From assembly GCA_031260865.1 (NCBI GenBank), contig JAISKQ010000084.1, positions 1-22,450 of the forward strand: 22,450 nucleotides of DNA, given 5' to 3'. The position numbers and the translations under genes are program-made. Within the stretch, counting starts at the first letter, position 1; each line of letters opens with the position of its first letter. Below are positions 16,208 through 22,450 of the stretch, in pieces. Under the pieces are notes generated by a model that was not told the DNA's origin, did not search any database, and was given only the letters and a program-made list of their open reading frames with translations. This DNA comes from Prevotella sp. (lineage in GTDB: Bacteria > Bacteroidota > Bacteroidia > Bacteroidales > Dysgonomonadaceae).

Positions 16208-17254
16208 TTAAGGAGCTACTGTCACAGGGCTTCCGTTAAACGTCATCGATTGAATAATCGCTTTTGTTTTTTCCACGACAACCGCGGGCAGAGGGGCATA
16301 GTGCGTTTTAGTCGCCGCCGCCTGTCCTTCGTCGCTGATGATGTAATTAAACAATCCTGCCAACGCTTGCGCCTGAGCTTCCGTCCTGTTGTTATAGTTT
16401 TGCTCTTTATAAGCTATAATCCATGTAAATGTACTGATAGGATATGCCTCCGGGTTTGACGAATTGGTAATAACCACACGCGTATCGTTTGGAATATCCA
16501 CATTTGCCGAGGCTGAAATGCTTTTGCCGTCGGCGGCGATGAAGTTGCCCGAGCTGTTCTGTAACAGAGCCGAAGACATATTCAACGCCAAGGCGTATTC
16601 CGAACCGATGTATCCTATCGCGCCTTCCGTTTCGGCGATAATACCCGCCACTCCCGGATTTCCTTTGGCAGCGATGCCTTCAGGGAATTTCAGCGATTTG
16701 CCTTCGCCGATTTCGACCTTCCATGCTTCGTTTACCTTCGACATATATTCGGAGAACACGGATGTAGTGCCGCTACCGTCGGAACGATAAACAGGAATGA
16801 TTTTCTTGTCCGGCAAGTTTAACGTCGGATTTAATTCTTTCAATCGGGCGTCGTTCCAGTTTGTAATCTTCCCTCTGTAAATGTCGGAAATAATTTCGGC
16901 GGTAAGTTTCATCTCTTTCACATCTTTCAGATTATAAGAAAGAACTATTCCGCCCAGCGCTGTAGGAATATGTACAATGTCAGCGCCCATTTCCTGCAAT
17001 TCCTTTTCGGATAAGAAAACATCCGTCGCGCCAAAATCCACTGTTTTATCTTTTAAGCTACGTATTCCGCCGCCGCTGCCGATGGCTCCGTATGTCACGT
17101 TGCCGCCTGTTTTAGCATAATCTTTAAATACAATATTGTAGAACGGCGCGGGGAATGAGGCTCCCGCCCCCGACAAGGACGTTTCTTTTTTTCCACATGA
17201 ACTTAACGCGATGACGAGTGTTACAGCGATAAACAATAATGTCTTTTTTTTCAT
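16208..17254 (-). CDS. pstS: Phosphate-binding lipoprotein PstS
   Basis: I start the protein at the ATG at 17254 (MKKKTLLFIA), giving 348 residues with a lipoprotein signal and acylated Cys at 20 (IALSSCG). A TTG at 17305 extends the frame but lies upstream of the -7 box, so it is unlikely. The mature part is a periplasmic-binding-protein fold. Phosphate-site segments are GAGASFPAPFY near the mature N-terminus, GSGGGIRSLKDKTVDFGATD, and YRSDGSGTTSVF. It captures phosphate outside the inner membrane for PstCAB. As the first gene of the operon it has its own promoter region, with a candidate PhoB box. Confidence 0.95.
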   Translation of the reverse strand: MKKKTLLFIAVTLVIALSSCGKKETSLSGAGASFPAPFYNIVFKDYAKTGGNVTYGAIGSGGGIRSLKDKTVDFGATDVFLSEKELQEMGADIVHIPTALGGIVLSYNLKDVKEMKLTAEIISDIYRGKITNWNDARLKELNPTLNLPDKKIIPVYRSDGSGTTSVFSEYMSKVNEAWKVEIGEGKSLKFPEGIAAKGNPGVAGIIAETEGAIGYIGSEYALALNMSSALLQNSSGNFIAADGKSISASANVDIPNDTRVVITNSSNPEAYPISTFTWIIAYKEQNYNNRTEAQAQALAGLFNYIISDEGQAAATKTHYAPLPAVVVEKTKAIIQSMTFNGSPVTVAP

Positions 17255-17280
17255 TTTTATTCTTGTTTTAATTTCTGATA

Positions 17281-17288
17281 CAAAGCTA
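17281..17288 (-). promoter_or_regulatory. -7 promoter element of the pst-pho operon
   Basis: The minus strand reads TAGCTTTG (TAnnTTTG), 26 bases before the pstS ATG. No proper TTTG lies 19-21 bases upstream, which suits a promoter that depends on an activator. Confidence 0.5.
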
Positions 17289-17298
17289 TACCGGGCTT

Positions 17299-17336
17299 GC
17301 GACAAACGGACTAAGGATTTGTTACGATACGGTTAA
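17299..17336 (-). promoter_or_regulatory. Candidate PhoB box upstream of pstS
   Basis: On the minus strand TTAAC (plus 17332-17336) and GTAAC (17321-17325) repeat with a period of exactly 11 bases. Weaker copies TTAGT (17310-17314) and GTCGC (17299-17303) continue the same phase. PhoB binds direct repeats with 11-base period in known systems. The array ends about 10 bases upstream of the -7 box. Assignment is by pattern and position only. Confidence 0.38.
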
Positions 17337-17405
17337 GATTAGCGGGAGACTTTCGCGAAGCGACGAAAGCTAATAATAACTAAAGGCTAAGAGCTTTTTT
17401 TTGGA

Positions 17406-17436
17406 TTTGACTGTTGACCGAAAAATATTATCTTTG
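17406..17436 (+). promoter_or_regulatory. Promoter of the uridine-phosphorylase-like gene
   Basis: TTTG (17406-17409), 19 bases, TATCTTTG (17429-17436) is an exact match to the Bacteroidota consensus. Transcription would begin near 17443, about a dozen bases before the start codon. Confidence 0.85.
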
Positions 17437-17454
17437 TCAAATTAACTAAAATAG

Positions 17455-18327
17455 ATGACTATGAGAGTGATTCCTGATTCCGAACTAATTATCAATAACG
17501 ATGGAAGCGCTTTCCATTTACACATAAAACCCGAACAACTGTCGGACAAAATAATTATGATGGGTGATCCGGACAGGGTAAGCCTTACCGCCTCCTTTTT
17601 CGACAGCATCGAATGCGATGTGGCAAGTCGTGAATTTCATACGATTACAGGGACATATAAAGGTAAGCGTATCACAGCTCTGTCTCATGGTATAGGACCG
17701 GATAATATCGATATAGTAATCACCGAACTGGACGCGTTGGTCAACGTGGATTTTGAGACACGCGAAGTAAAGAAAGACTTCAAACAGCTGACAATGGTAC
17801 GCGTGGGTACATCAGGGGGATTACAGCCGTATTGTCCGATAGGCTCGTATGTGGTTGCAGCTAAGTCGATAGGCTTCGATGGCGTCCTCAATTATTACGA
17901 AGGGCGTAACCGAGTTACATTGTTAGACTTTGAAGACGCGTTCAAAAAACACGTGGACTGGAATCCTCAACATTGTGCCCCATACGTGGTGAAAGCCGAT
18001 GAAGGTTTGGTTGAGCAGATCGGATATGACATGATAAAAGGCGTCACTATTTCCGCTATCGGGTTCTACGGACCGCAAGGTCGTTATGTGCGTATGCCTC
18101 TTGCCAACCCCGACCTGAACGGTAAGATAGAAACGTTTAAGTATGGCGAAGAGATGATTACCAATTACGAAATGGAAAGCGCGCCCTTAGCCGGTCTCGG
18201 CAAACTGATGGGACACCGGGCGATGACGGTATGCACAATTATCGCCAACCGCCTTGCCGGCGAGTCTAACGCCAATTATAAAGGTTCAATCGAAGATTTA
18301 ATGAAGAAAGTTTTAGACCGCGTTTGA
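17455..18327 (+). CDS. Nucleoside phosphorylase, uridine phosphorylase type
   Basis: A 290-residue enzyme of the PNP/UDP phosphorylase family 1. It splits a nucleoside with phosphate into base and ribose-1-phosphate. Visible features are MMGDPDRVSL (phosphate site), SHGIGPDNIDIVITEL, VRVGTSGGLQP and NYEMESAPLAGLG with the ribose-binding Met/Glu pair. The substrate, probably uridine, is inferred from overall likeness. The start is the ATG at 17455 or the one two codons later at 17461 (MRVIPDSEL), and the second fits relatives better. It is divergent from the phosphate operon and shares a 200-base control region with pstS. The stop overlaps the next ATG by one base. Confidence 0.88.
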   Translation: MTMRVIPDSELIINNDGSAFHLHIKPEQLSDKIIMMGDPDRVSLTASFFDSIECDVASREFHTITGTYKGKRITALSHGIGPDNIDIVITELDALVNVDFETREVKKDFKQLTMVRVGTSGGLQPYCPIGSYVVAAKSIGFDGVLNYYEGRNRVTLLDFEDAFKKHVDWNPQHCAPYVVKADEGLVEQIGYDMIKGVTISAIGFYGPQGRYVRMPLANPDLNGKIETFKYGEEMITNYEMESAPLAGLGKLMGHRAMTVCTIIANRLAGESNANYKGSIEDLMKKVLDRV

Positions 18328-18980
18328 TGAAGACTTATACCAAAAAGCAACTTAAACTTGTCCTTCTAATAACTTCCATCATATTTATACTGATGGTTTT
18401 CGTCATTCTTTTCGCTAACCTGAAAATCGCGCGTGACGCGAAAAGTCATGTTTATGACGATGTGGAAAATATTCCTGCCCAAAAAGCGGCTTTAGTGCTG
18501 GGAGCCGCGAAAAATATAGGAAATCGCCCTAATTTATACTTTACTTATCGCATACAGGCGGCAAAGAAACTATACGATTCAGGAAAAGTCAAGGCGTTTG
18601 TAGTCAGCGGAGATAACAGCCGAAAAAATTATAATGAAGCCGAAGACATGCGGCAAGCGCTCATCGAAGCCGGAGTTCCGGACAGCATTATCCATGCCGA
18701 TTATGCAGGTCTGCGCACATTAGATTCGGTGGTAAGGATGTATGAAATTTTCGGTCAGAAATCTTTTATTGTGGTGTCCCAACAATTTCATAACGAGCGC
18801 GCCGTCTTCCTCGCCCAATATTATGGATTAACCGCGTACGGTTATAACGCCAAAGATCTATCACTCAACCAATCGTCATACCGAACCAAGATACGCGAAT
18901 TATTTGCCCGTGTAAAAGTCTTTATAGATATAGCAACCGGCAAAGAGCCTAAATATCTTGGCGAAAAGATTGATATATAA
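18327..18980 (+). CDS. SanA-like DUF218 membrane protein
   Basis: 217 residues from the ATG at 18327, whose A is the last base of the preceding stop (TGATG). A single N-terminal membrane anchor (about 12-33) precedes a DUF218 domain. The domain has AALVLGAAKN, TYRIQAAKKLYDSGKVKAFVVSGDN, YNEAEDMRQALIEAGVP, ADYAGLRTLDSVVR and SQQFHNERAVFLAQ. This is the layout of SanA and YdcF-type proteins, of which SanA affects envelope permeability to vancomycin in E. coli. The biochemical reaction of the family is not settled. Tight coupling to the phosphorylase gene suggests one transcript. A functional link is unclear. Confidence 0.87.
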   Translation: MKTYTKKQLKLVLLITSIIFILMVFVILFANLKIARDAKSHVYDDVENIPAQKAALVLGAAKNIGNRPNLYFTYRIQAAKKLYDSGKVKAFVVSGDNSRKNYNEAEDMRQALIEAGVPDSIIHADYAGLRTLDSVVRMYEIFGQKSFIVVSQQFHNERAVFLAQYYGLTAYGYNAKDLSLNQSSYRTKIRELFARVKVFIDIATGKEPKYLGEKIDI

Positions 18981-19006
18981 TCCAAGTTTATACTCTAAAA
19001 TGCGAA

Positions 19007-19036
19007 TTGTGTTCTGATATTTTTTATATACTTTTG
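19007..19036 (+). promoter_or_regulatory. Promoter of the GT14 glycosyltransferase gene
   Basis: TTG (19007-19009), then 19 bases, then TACTTTTG (19029-19036) fits the Bacteroidota promoter. The start codon at 19056 lies 20 bases beyond the -7 box. Confidence 0.7.
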
Positions 19037-19055
19037 TATTACAAGACTTTTCGAC

Positions 19056-19913
19056 ATGAAGATCTGCTATCTGATATTAGCTCATAATAACTTTAAACAC
19101 CTGAATCGATTGATTGAGGCGCTGGATGATACGGCCGGTTCTTTCTATATCCACATCGATAAAAAGACGAAACAGGAGTATATCCCTCCAATAGAGAACG
19201 CTACTGTTATCCCCACGCGTATAGATATTAACTGGGGCGGTTTCGCGATGGTGGAGGCAACATTAGCCTTGATGGAATACGGCGTGGCGCATTCTGCCGA
19301 CGCGGATTATTATATATTGATTAGCGGTGTGGATTATCCGATCCGACCCAAATCATTTCTCTACAACCTGCTGGAAAAGGGAAAAGAATATATTGACATA
19401 GCGCCTGTGCCCGTGCCGTTCAAACCGGAGGAGAGATACGAATATTATTATTTCGACTATGACCGCCGTAACCTGAAATATTATAATCCTCTGTTTCTCA
19501 CTGAAGTATTACTGAAAAAGCTACGAATAAAAAGGAAACCTCCGTTCAAGGTATATGCCGGCACCCAATGGTTCGCGCTTACACAGGCATGTGTCCGGTA
19601 TATTCTGAAAACGGTGGACGAAGACAGAAACTATATTGACTTCTTTCGCCATACATTAGTTCCCGACGAGGCTTTTTTCCAAACCATTATAGGAAATTCG
19701 CCTTTTTTAAGCCGGACGGTGTCAAGCCTCACTTATACCGATTGGGAAGTACCTGTGCCTCCCGCCAATATCGAAAACCGCCATATTGAGTTTTTGAAGT
19801 CTCATATAGAGTTTAATGACGAATATGGAAAACGTTATCCTTATTTTGCCCGGAAGTTGAATGATGATAGCGGCGACGTGCTGTTGAAGATTCGGAAAGA
19901 GTTATGGAACTAA
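19056..19913 (+). CDS. Core-2/I-branching type glycosyltransferase (GT14, Branch family)
   Basis: 285 residues matching the bacterial Branch family. It starts MKICYLILAHNNFKHLNRLI with SFYIHIDKK. A NWGGFAMVEATLALM segment and DYYILISGVDYPIRP follow, which are the fold and nucleotide-sugar region of GT14. Next is the TQWFALTQ segment, then VPDEAFFQTI with the likely catalytic acidic residues. In this family the enzyme transfers a sugar, often GlcNAc or xylose, from a nucleotide donor. The bacterial members usually act on surface polysaccharides. Donor and acceptor here cannot be told. It has its own promoter and faces folK head-on with an 11-base gap. Confidence 0.88.
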   Translation: MKICYLILAHNNFKHLNRLIEALDDTAGSFYIHIDKKTKQEYIPPIENATVIPTRIDINWGGFAMVEATLALMEYGVAHSADADYYILISGVDYPIRPKSFLYNLLEKGKEYIDIAPVPVPFKPEERYEYYYFDYDRRNLKYYNPLFLTEVLLKKLRIKRKPPFKVYAGTQWFALTQACVRYILKTVDEDRNYIDFFRHTLVPDEAFFQTIIGNSPFLSRTVSSLTYTDWEVPVPPANIENRHIEFLKSHIEFNDEYGKRYPYFARKLNDDSGDVLLKIRKELWN

Positions 19914-19924
19914 GTGTGGATAAA

Positions 19925-20296
19925 TCATCCTTGCAGGGAAGGTAATAAGTCGGTAATATAACTCCGGTTTATGTCGGCGGGTTTCAATACCTCATCGTTC
20001 CATATTACTAAGTCAATATCAATTTTCACTATCCCCTCCTCTTTATCCAGCGGGGTTCTGCCTATTTCTTTTTCTATCGACTTTAAGGATTTATAGACTT
20101 CTTCCTTTTCCTTATCGGTATAGATGATAGCCAGCTGATTGAGGAAGTCGCTTTTGTAATGAACGCCGTAAGGCGTGGTAACAGAGGTATCGGAATAATG
20201 TATATCTTGATACAAGCCATCTAACAATTGATGACAGAGAGCCAGATTTATCTCTTTACTCTCGTTTGTTCCGATGCTGAGTAGAGCCTTGTTCAT
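19925..20296 (-). CDS. folK: Short 6-hydroxymethyl-dihydropterin pyrophosphokinase (HPPK)
   Basis: 123 residues from the ATG at 20296 (MNKALLSIGTNE). An upstream ATG at 20320 lies before the -7 box at 20305-20312, so it is unlikely to be transcribed. The enzyme moves pyrophosphate from ATP to the pterin, just before the DHPS step. Family marks are ALLSIGTN, TPYG, SDFLNQLA, LKSIEKEIGR and the metal-binding VKIDIDLVIW (Asp 93 and 95). It is shorter than the usual 155-165 residues. The C-terminal part after NRSYITDLLP is missing, as is the usual VPH before it (KPAD here). The ATP-loop RWGPR element is replaced by a short GRTPLDKEEG stretch. It may be a minimal lineage variant, since the frame is intact. 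Confidence 0.85.
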   Translation of the reverse strand: MNKALLSIGTNESKEINLALCHQLLDGLYQDIHYSDTSVTTPYGVHYKSDFLNQLAIIYTDKEKEEVYKSLKSIEKEIGRTPLDKEEGIVKIDIDLVIWNDEVLKPADINRSYITDLLPSLQG

Positions 20297-20304
20297 AATT
20301 GGTG

Positions 20305-20312
20305 CAAATATA
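20305..20312 (-). promoter_or_regulatory. -7 promoter element of folK
   Basis: The minus strand reads TATATTTG (TAnnTTTG), 8 bases before the chosen ATG at 20296. It fixes that start in preference to the upstream one at 20320. The -33 box is weak. Confidence 0.6.
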
Positions 20313-20354
20313 CATTCCATTTTTCTGAAATAAACGAAATTATCAGGAAAACTT

Positions 20355-20540
20355 AGAAACTGTTTTGAATTTTATTCGTTCAAATTTTTAGAGCTATTTT
20401 TAGGATAATTTGTTCTTCCGCGAAGCGATAATAGCGGGCTATTTGAGCTGAGGGAAAGGATAAATTAGACAAAAAGAGCCTAAAAATGGACGAAAAAAGA
20501 GGTATAATAATATATTTTGGTAAAATTCAAAACAGTTTCT
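20355..20540. mobile_element. MITE-like element, 186 bp with 20-bp perfect terminal inverted repeats
   Basis: AGAAACTGTTTTGAATTTTA (20355-20374) is the exact reverse complement of 20521-20540. Inner arms ATTTTTAGG (20396-20404) and CCTAAAAAT (20479-20487) are also inverted. The interior is AT-rich and has no coding frame. It contains one copy of the CGCGAAGCGA word (20419-20428). No clear target duplication is visible at the ends. It lies between the divergent folK and kdsB genes, so alternatively it could be a large regulatory hairpin. Confidence 0.6.
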
Positions 20541-20574
20541 TAAAATAAATGTATAACCATGTTCCATGTTTTCA

Positions 20575-20582
20575 TAAATTTG
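20575..20582 (+). promoter_or_regulatory. -7 promoter element of kdsB
   Basis: TAAATTTG matches TAnnTTTG and sits 28 bases before the kdsB ATG. No good -33 box is seen. Confidence 0.5.
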
Positions 20583-20610
20583 CAGCAACTAAAATCAAAA
20601 TTATTATCAT

Positions 20611-21357
20611 ATGAAATTTATAGCAATTATACCGGCACGATATGCCTCTACCCGTTTCCCGGGAAAACCGCTGGCGGATATGGACGGAAAGCCGATGATA
20701 CAACGCGTGTATGAACAAGTGAAAAAAGCGGTGGACACGGTGTGGGTGGCTACTGACGATCCGCGTATTTTCGACGCGGTGGAAGCATTCGGAGGGAAAG
20801 CCGTTATGACGTCGACAAAACACCGAAGCGGAACCGACCGGATTCAGGAGGCTTACTCAAAAATAAACGAACGCTTTGATGTGGTTATCAATGTACAAGG
20901 CGATGAACCTTTTATACAACCGCGGCAAATAGAAGCATTAAAAAATTGCTTTGATAGCCCGGACGTCGAACTGGCTACCCTTGTGAAGCCATTTAGGAAG
21001 GAAGACGGATTCGACGTCTTGTTCAACCCCAATTCACCCAAGGTTGTCATCAATAAAAGGGACGAAGCTATCTATTTCAGCCGCTCCATCATACCTTATA
21101 TCCGGGATGCCCATCATACCGAATGGCTCGACAAACATACGTTCTATAAGCATATAGGCATGTACGCCTATCGGGTGGATGTGCTGAAAGAAATTACCCT
21201 GTTGCCTCAATCTTCGCTTGAAAAAGCGGAATCGCTGGAACAACTTCGCTGGATAGAAAACGATTATCGCATCAGGGTCGGCTATACGGATGCGGAAACT
21301 ATCGGTATAGATACCCCCGAAGATATGGAAAAAGCCATTAAACTGTTAAAACAATAG
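20611..21357 (+). CDS. kdsB: 3-deoxy-manno-octulosonate cytidylyltransferase (CMP-Kdo synthetase)
   Basis: 248 residues, the normal family length. It couples CTP and Kdo to CMP-Kdo for the LPS inner core in the cytoplasm. Motifs are IIPARYASTRFPGKPLADM at the N-terminus (nucleotide loop), VWVATDDPRI, SGTDRIQEA, VINVQGDEPFI with the Mg-binding Asp, YFSRSIIPY, YKHIGMYAYR and the C-terminal ESLEQLRWIENDYRI and IDTPEDM. Its presence indicates a Gram-negative envelope with Kdo-containing LPS. It is monocistronic, with the TetR gene following after its own promoter. Confidence 0.97.
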   Translation: MKFIAIIPARYASTRFPGKPLADMDGKPMIQRVYEQVKKAVDTVWVATDDPRIFDAVEAFGGKAVMTSTKHRSGTDRIQEAYSKINERFDVVINVQGDEPFIQPRQIEALKNCFDSPDVELATLVKPFRKEDGFDVLFNPNSPKVVINKRDEAIYFSRSIIPYIRDAHHTEWLDKHTFYKHIGMYAYRVDVLKEITLLPQSSLEKAESLEQLRWIENDYRIRVGYTDAETIGIDTPEDMEKAIKLLKQ

Positions 21358-21366
21358 GTCTGATTC

Positions 21367-21384
21367 ATTAAACACTTGTTTAAT
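21367..21384. promoter_or_regulatory. Perfect palindromic operator upstream of the TetR gene
   Basis: ATTAAACA-CT-TGTTTAAT is an 18-base perfect palindrome. It overlaps the -33 region (CTTG at 21375-21378) of the promoter, where a bound repressor would block RNA polymerase. The same sequence recurs twice downstream. Confidence 0.65.
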
Positions 21385-21406
21385 CTGATTTTCTTTCTTA
21401 CTTTTG
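21376..21406 (+). promoter_or_regulatory. Promoter of the TetR-family gene
   Basis: TTG (21376-21378), 20 bases, TACTTTTG (21399-21406) fits the Bacteroidota consensus. The predicted transcription start near 21413 leaves a leader of about 18 bases to the ATG at 21431. Confidence 0.65.
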
Positions 21407-21408
21407 CA

Positions 21409-21439
21409 ATTAAACAACTGTTTAGAACACATGTTTAAT
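21409..21439. promoter_or_regulatory. Two further operator-like sites around the TetR transcription and translation start
   Basis: ATTAAACA-AC-TGTTTAGA (21409-21426) matches the upstream palindrome in all but one half-site base. TTAGAACA-CA-TGTTTAAT (21422-21439) overlaps it and covers the start codon. Three sites with the same TTAAACA/TGTTTAA halves suggest autoregulation by the encoded TetR protein. Confidence 0.5.
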
Positions 21440-22057
21440 AATGAAGATTCATCGGAAGTAAGGGATAAAATCCTTAACGAAGCGCAGGTTCTTTTTATAA
21501 AAAACGGCTATAAAGGAACCAGTGTAAGGGACATAGCCAAAGCATCGGGTACAAATATCGCGATGGTCAATTATTATTTCAACTCGAAATACAATCTCTT
21601 TGAAATGATATTTGAGGAGGCTTTAGATGTACTCACCAAAAGGATATTCGACACGATAACATCCGACCTTCCTTTTTTTGAACTGATTGAGACTTGGATA
21701 CACACTTATTATGAAATCCTTTTCCAATACCCTCAAATAGCCGCGTTCATACTCAACGAGGTAAGCCTTAATCCGGAAGCTCTGACCCAACGGATAAAGA
21801 AACGCAATCCATACGGCTCTTTTAGCAAGATAGAGCAGCGTATGGAAGAAGAAATACGGAAAGGAACAATACGGGAAACTCCGGCCGCCGACTTTTTATT
21901 GAATATACTGTCTTTATGTATGTTTCCCTTTATGTTTGGAAATATGGCAATGACCTTGATGGAAATTCCGCCAAGTATCTATAATGAGTTGATAGCCAAT
22001 CATGAAAAATATGTGATAAAATTCACGATAAACGCGCTAAAACCTTGTAATAATTGA
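21431..22057 (+). CDS. TetR/AcrR family transcriptional regulator
   Basis: 208 residues from the ATG at 21431 (MFNNEDSSEVRD). An earlier in-frame ATG at 21404 overlaps the -7 box and cannot be on the transcript. The N-terminal TetR HTH is clear: ILNEAQVLFIKNGYKGTSVRDIAKASGTNIAMVNYYFNSK in spaced form at about 14-54, with the recognition helix NIAMVNYYF. The rest is an all-helical ligand and dimerisation domain. Palindromes around its promoter point to self-repression. The next gene, an acyl-CoA dehydratase activase, starts 17 bases downstream and could be a co-transcribed target, so an acyl-CoA or related ligand is possible but only inferred. Confidence 0.92.
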   Translation: MFNNEDSSEVRDKILNEAQVLFIKNGYKGTSVRDIAKASGTNIAMVNYYFNSKYNLFEMIFEEALDVLTKRIFDTITSDLPFFELIETWIHTYYEILFQYPQIAAFILNEVSLNPEALTQRIKKRNPYGSFSKIEQRMEEEIRKGTIRETPAADFLLNILSLCMFPFMFGNMAMTLMEIPPSIYNELIANHEKYVIKFTINALKPCNN

Positions 22058-22074
22058 ACTTAACTGACATAATA

Positions 22075-22450
22075 ATGAGCAACAGACAACAATACAAAAT
22101 GGGAGTTGATGTAGGATCGACGACTGTGAAGATTGTAGTTTTAAATACTAATTTACAAATCGTTTACAAATCTTACTGTCGTCATCAGGCCAACATACAA
22201 CAAACCTTGGTCGCCGAATTACAAAAGGTAATTGAACTATATCCCGATACAAAGTTCAATATAAACATATCCGGTTCGGCGGGTATGGGTATTGGCGAAC
22301 GCGTAGGCATCTCCTTTGTGCAAGAAGTTGTGGCTGCCGTAGAAGTTGTCAAAAACGTATATCCTGCCGCGCACACCCTTATCGACTTGGGCGGAGAGGA
22401 CGCCAAAATGGTATTTTTCAGTGAAGGAAGACATCCCGATATTCGCATGA
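22075..22450 (+). CDS. Acyl-CoA dehydratase activase (BcrA/BadF/HgdC-type ATPase), 5' part
   Basis: The frame opens at the ATG at 22075 (MSNRQQYKMGVDVGSTTVK) and runs off the window after 125 codons with no stop. Visible are the ATPase phosphate-1 motif GVDVGSTTVK, SGSAGMGIGER, and the phosphate-2 region IDLGGEDAKMVFF, as in HgdC and BcrA/D proteins. In the family these ASKHA-fold proteins hydrolyse ATP to inject an electron into radical 2-hydroxyacyl-CoA dehydratases or benzoyl-CoA reductases, using a [4Fe-4S] cluster at the dimer interface. The cluster cysteines would lie beyond the window. Many Bacteroidota members are very large (over 1400 residues), which cannot be checked here. It follows the TetR gene by 17 bases. 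Confidence 0.88.
   Translation, partial: MSNRQQYKMGVDVGSTTVKIVVLNTNLQIVYKSYCRHQANIQQTLVAELQKVIELYPDTKFNINISGSAGMGIGERVGISFVQEVVAAVEVVKNVYPAAHTLIDLGGEDAKMVFFSEGRHPDIRM

Noticed and set aside
17255..17305. Longer PstS starting at TTG 17305
   Set aside because: The extension destroys the lipoprotein signal layout and starts upstream of the -7 box.
22185..22448. Minus-strand frame at the right edge
   Set aside because: It lies antisense to the acyl-CoA dehydratase activase, whose ATPase motifs are clear on the plus strand.

Overview
The window reads as chromosomal DNA of a Bacteroidota bacterium, most likely order Bacteroidales. The main reasons are the promoters and the proteins. At least four genes are preceded by the Bacteroidota sigma pattern (TTTG or TTG, 19-20 bases, then TAnnTTTG, a few bases before the start), and Shine-Dalgarno sequences are largely absent. 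The TonB-dependent receptor begins with a carboxypeptidase-regulatory-like domain, and the dihydroorotase carries the [10 protein letters not shown] motif known from Porphyromonas. GC content is moderate and genes are separated by AT-rich spacers.

Layout. 1-3.1 kb, minus strand: a tRNA-Arg(TCT) with its own promoter, a TonB-dependent outer-membrane receptor, and a small His-rich membrane protein that may work with it in metal uptake. 3.3-5.5 kb, plus strand: dihydroorotase (pyrimidine synthesis) followed by dihydropteroate synthase (folate). 5.5-8.0 kb, minus strand: an MltF-like lytic transglycosylase lipoprotein and a nitronate monooxygenase/FabK-like flavoprotein. 8.0-9.3 kb: a 1.3-kb spacer with no convincing gene, filled with hairpins, palindromes, direct repeats and a 21-copy heptamer tandem repeat. 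9.3-10.0 kb: an orphan HTH protein resembling phage terminase small subunits, with a proline-rich tail.

10.4-17.3 kb, minus strand: a complete phosphate regulon in the order pstS-pstC-pstA-pstB-phoU-phoB-phoR, that is, a high-affinity phosphate ABC importer with its PhoU regulator and PhoR/PhoB two-component system. A period-11 repeat upstream of pstS is a candidate PhoB box. Divergent from it are a uridine-phosphorylase-like enzyme, a SanA-like DUF218 membrane protein and a GT14 (core-2/I-branching type) glycosyltransferase. Then come a short HPPK (folK) on the minus strand and kdsB (CMP-Kdo synthesis for LPS) on the plus strand. A 186-bp element with 20-bp perfect terminal inverted repeats lies between folK and kdsB. 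The window closes with a TetR regulator that has three palindromic operator-like sites around its promoter and start, and the 5' end of an acyl-CoA dehydratase activase gene that runs off the edge.

Most genes are ordinary housekeeping or envelope functions. The unusual material is in the spacers: an exact 10-mer (CGCGAAGCGA) that occurs four times and only between genes, the MITE-like element and a possible related solitary arm, the palindrome cluster and the heptamer array. Two folate enzymes also depart from the family norm: a short HPPK, and a DHPS with Asn at the usual loop-2 Arg.
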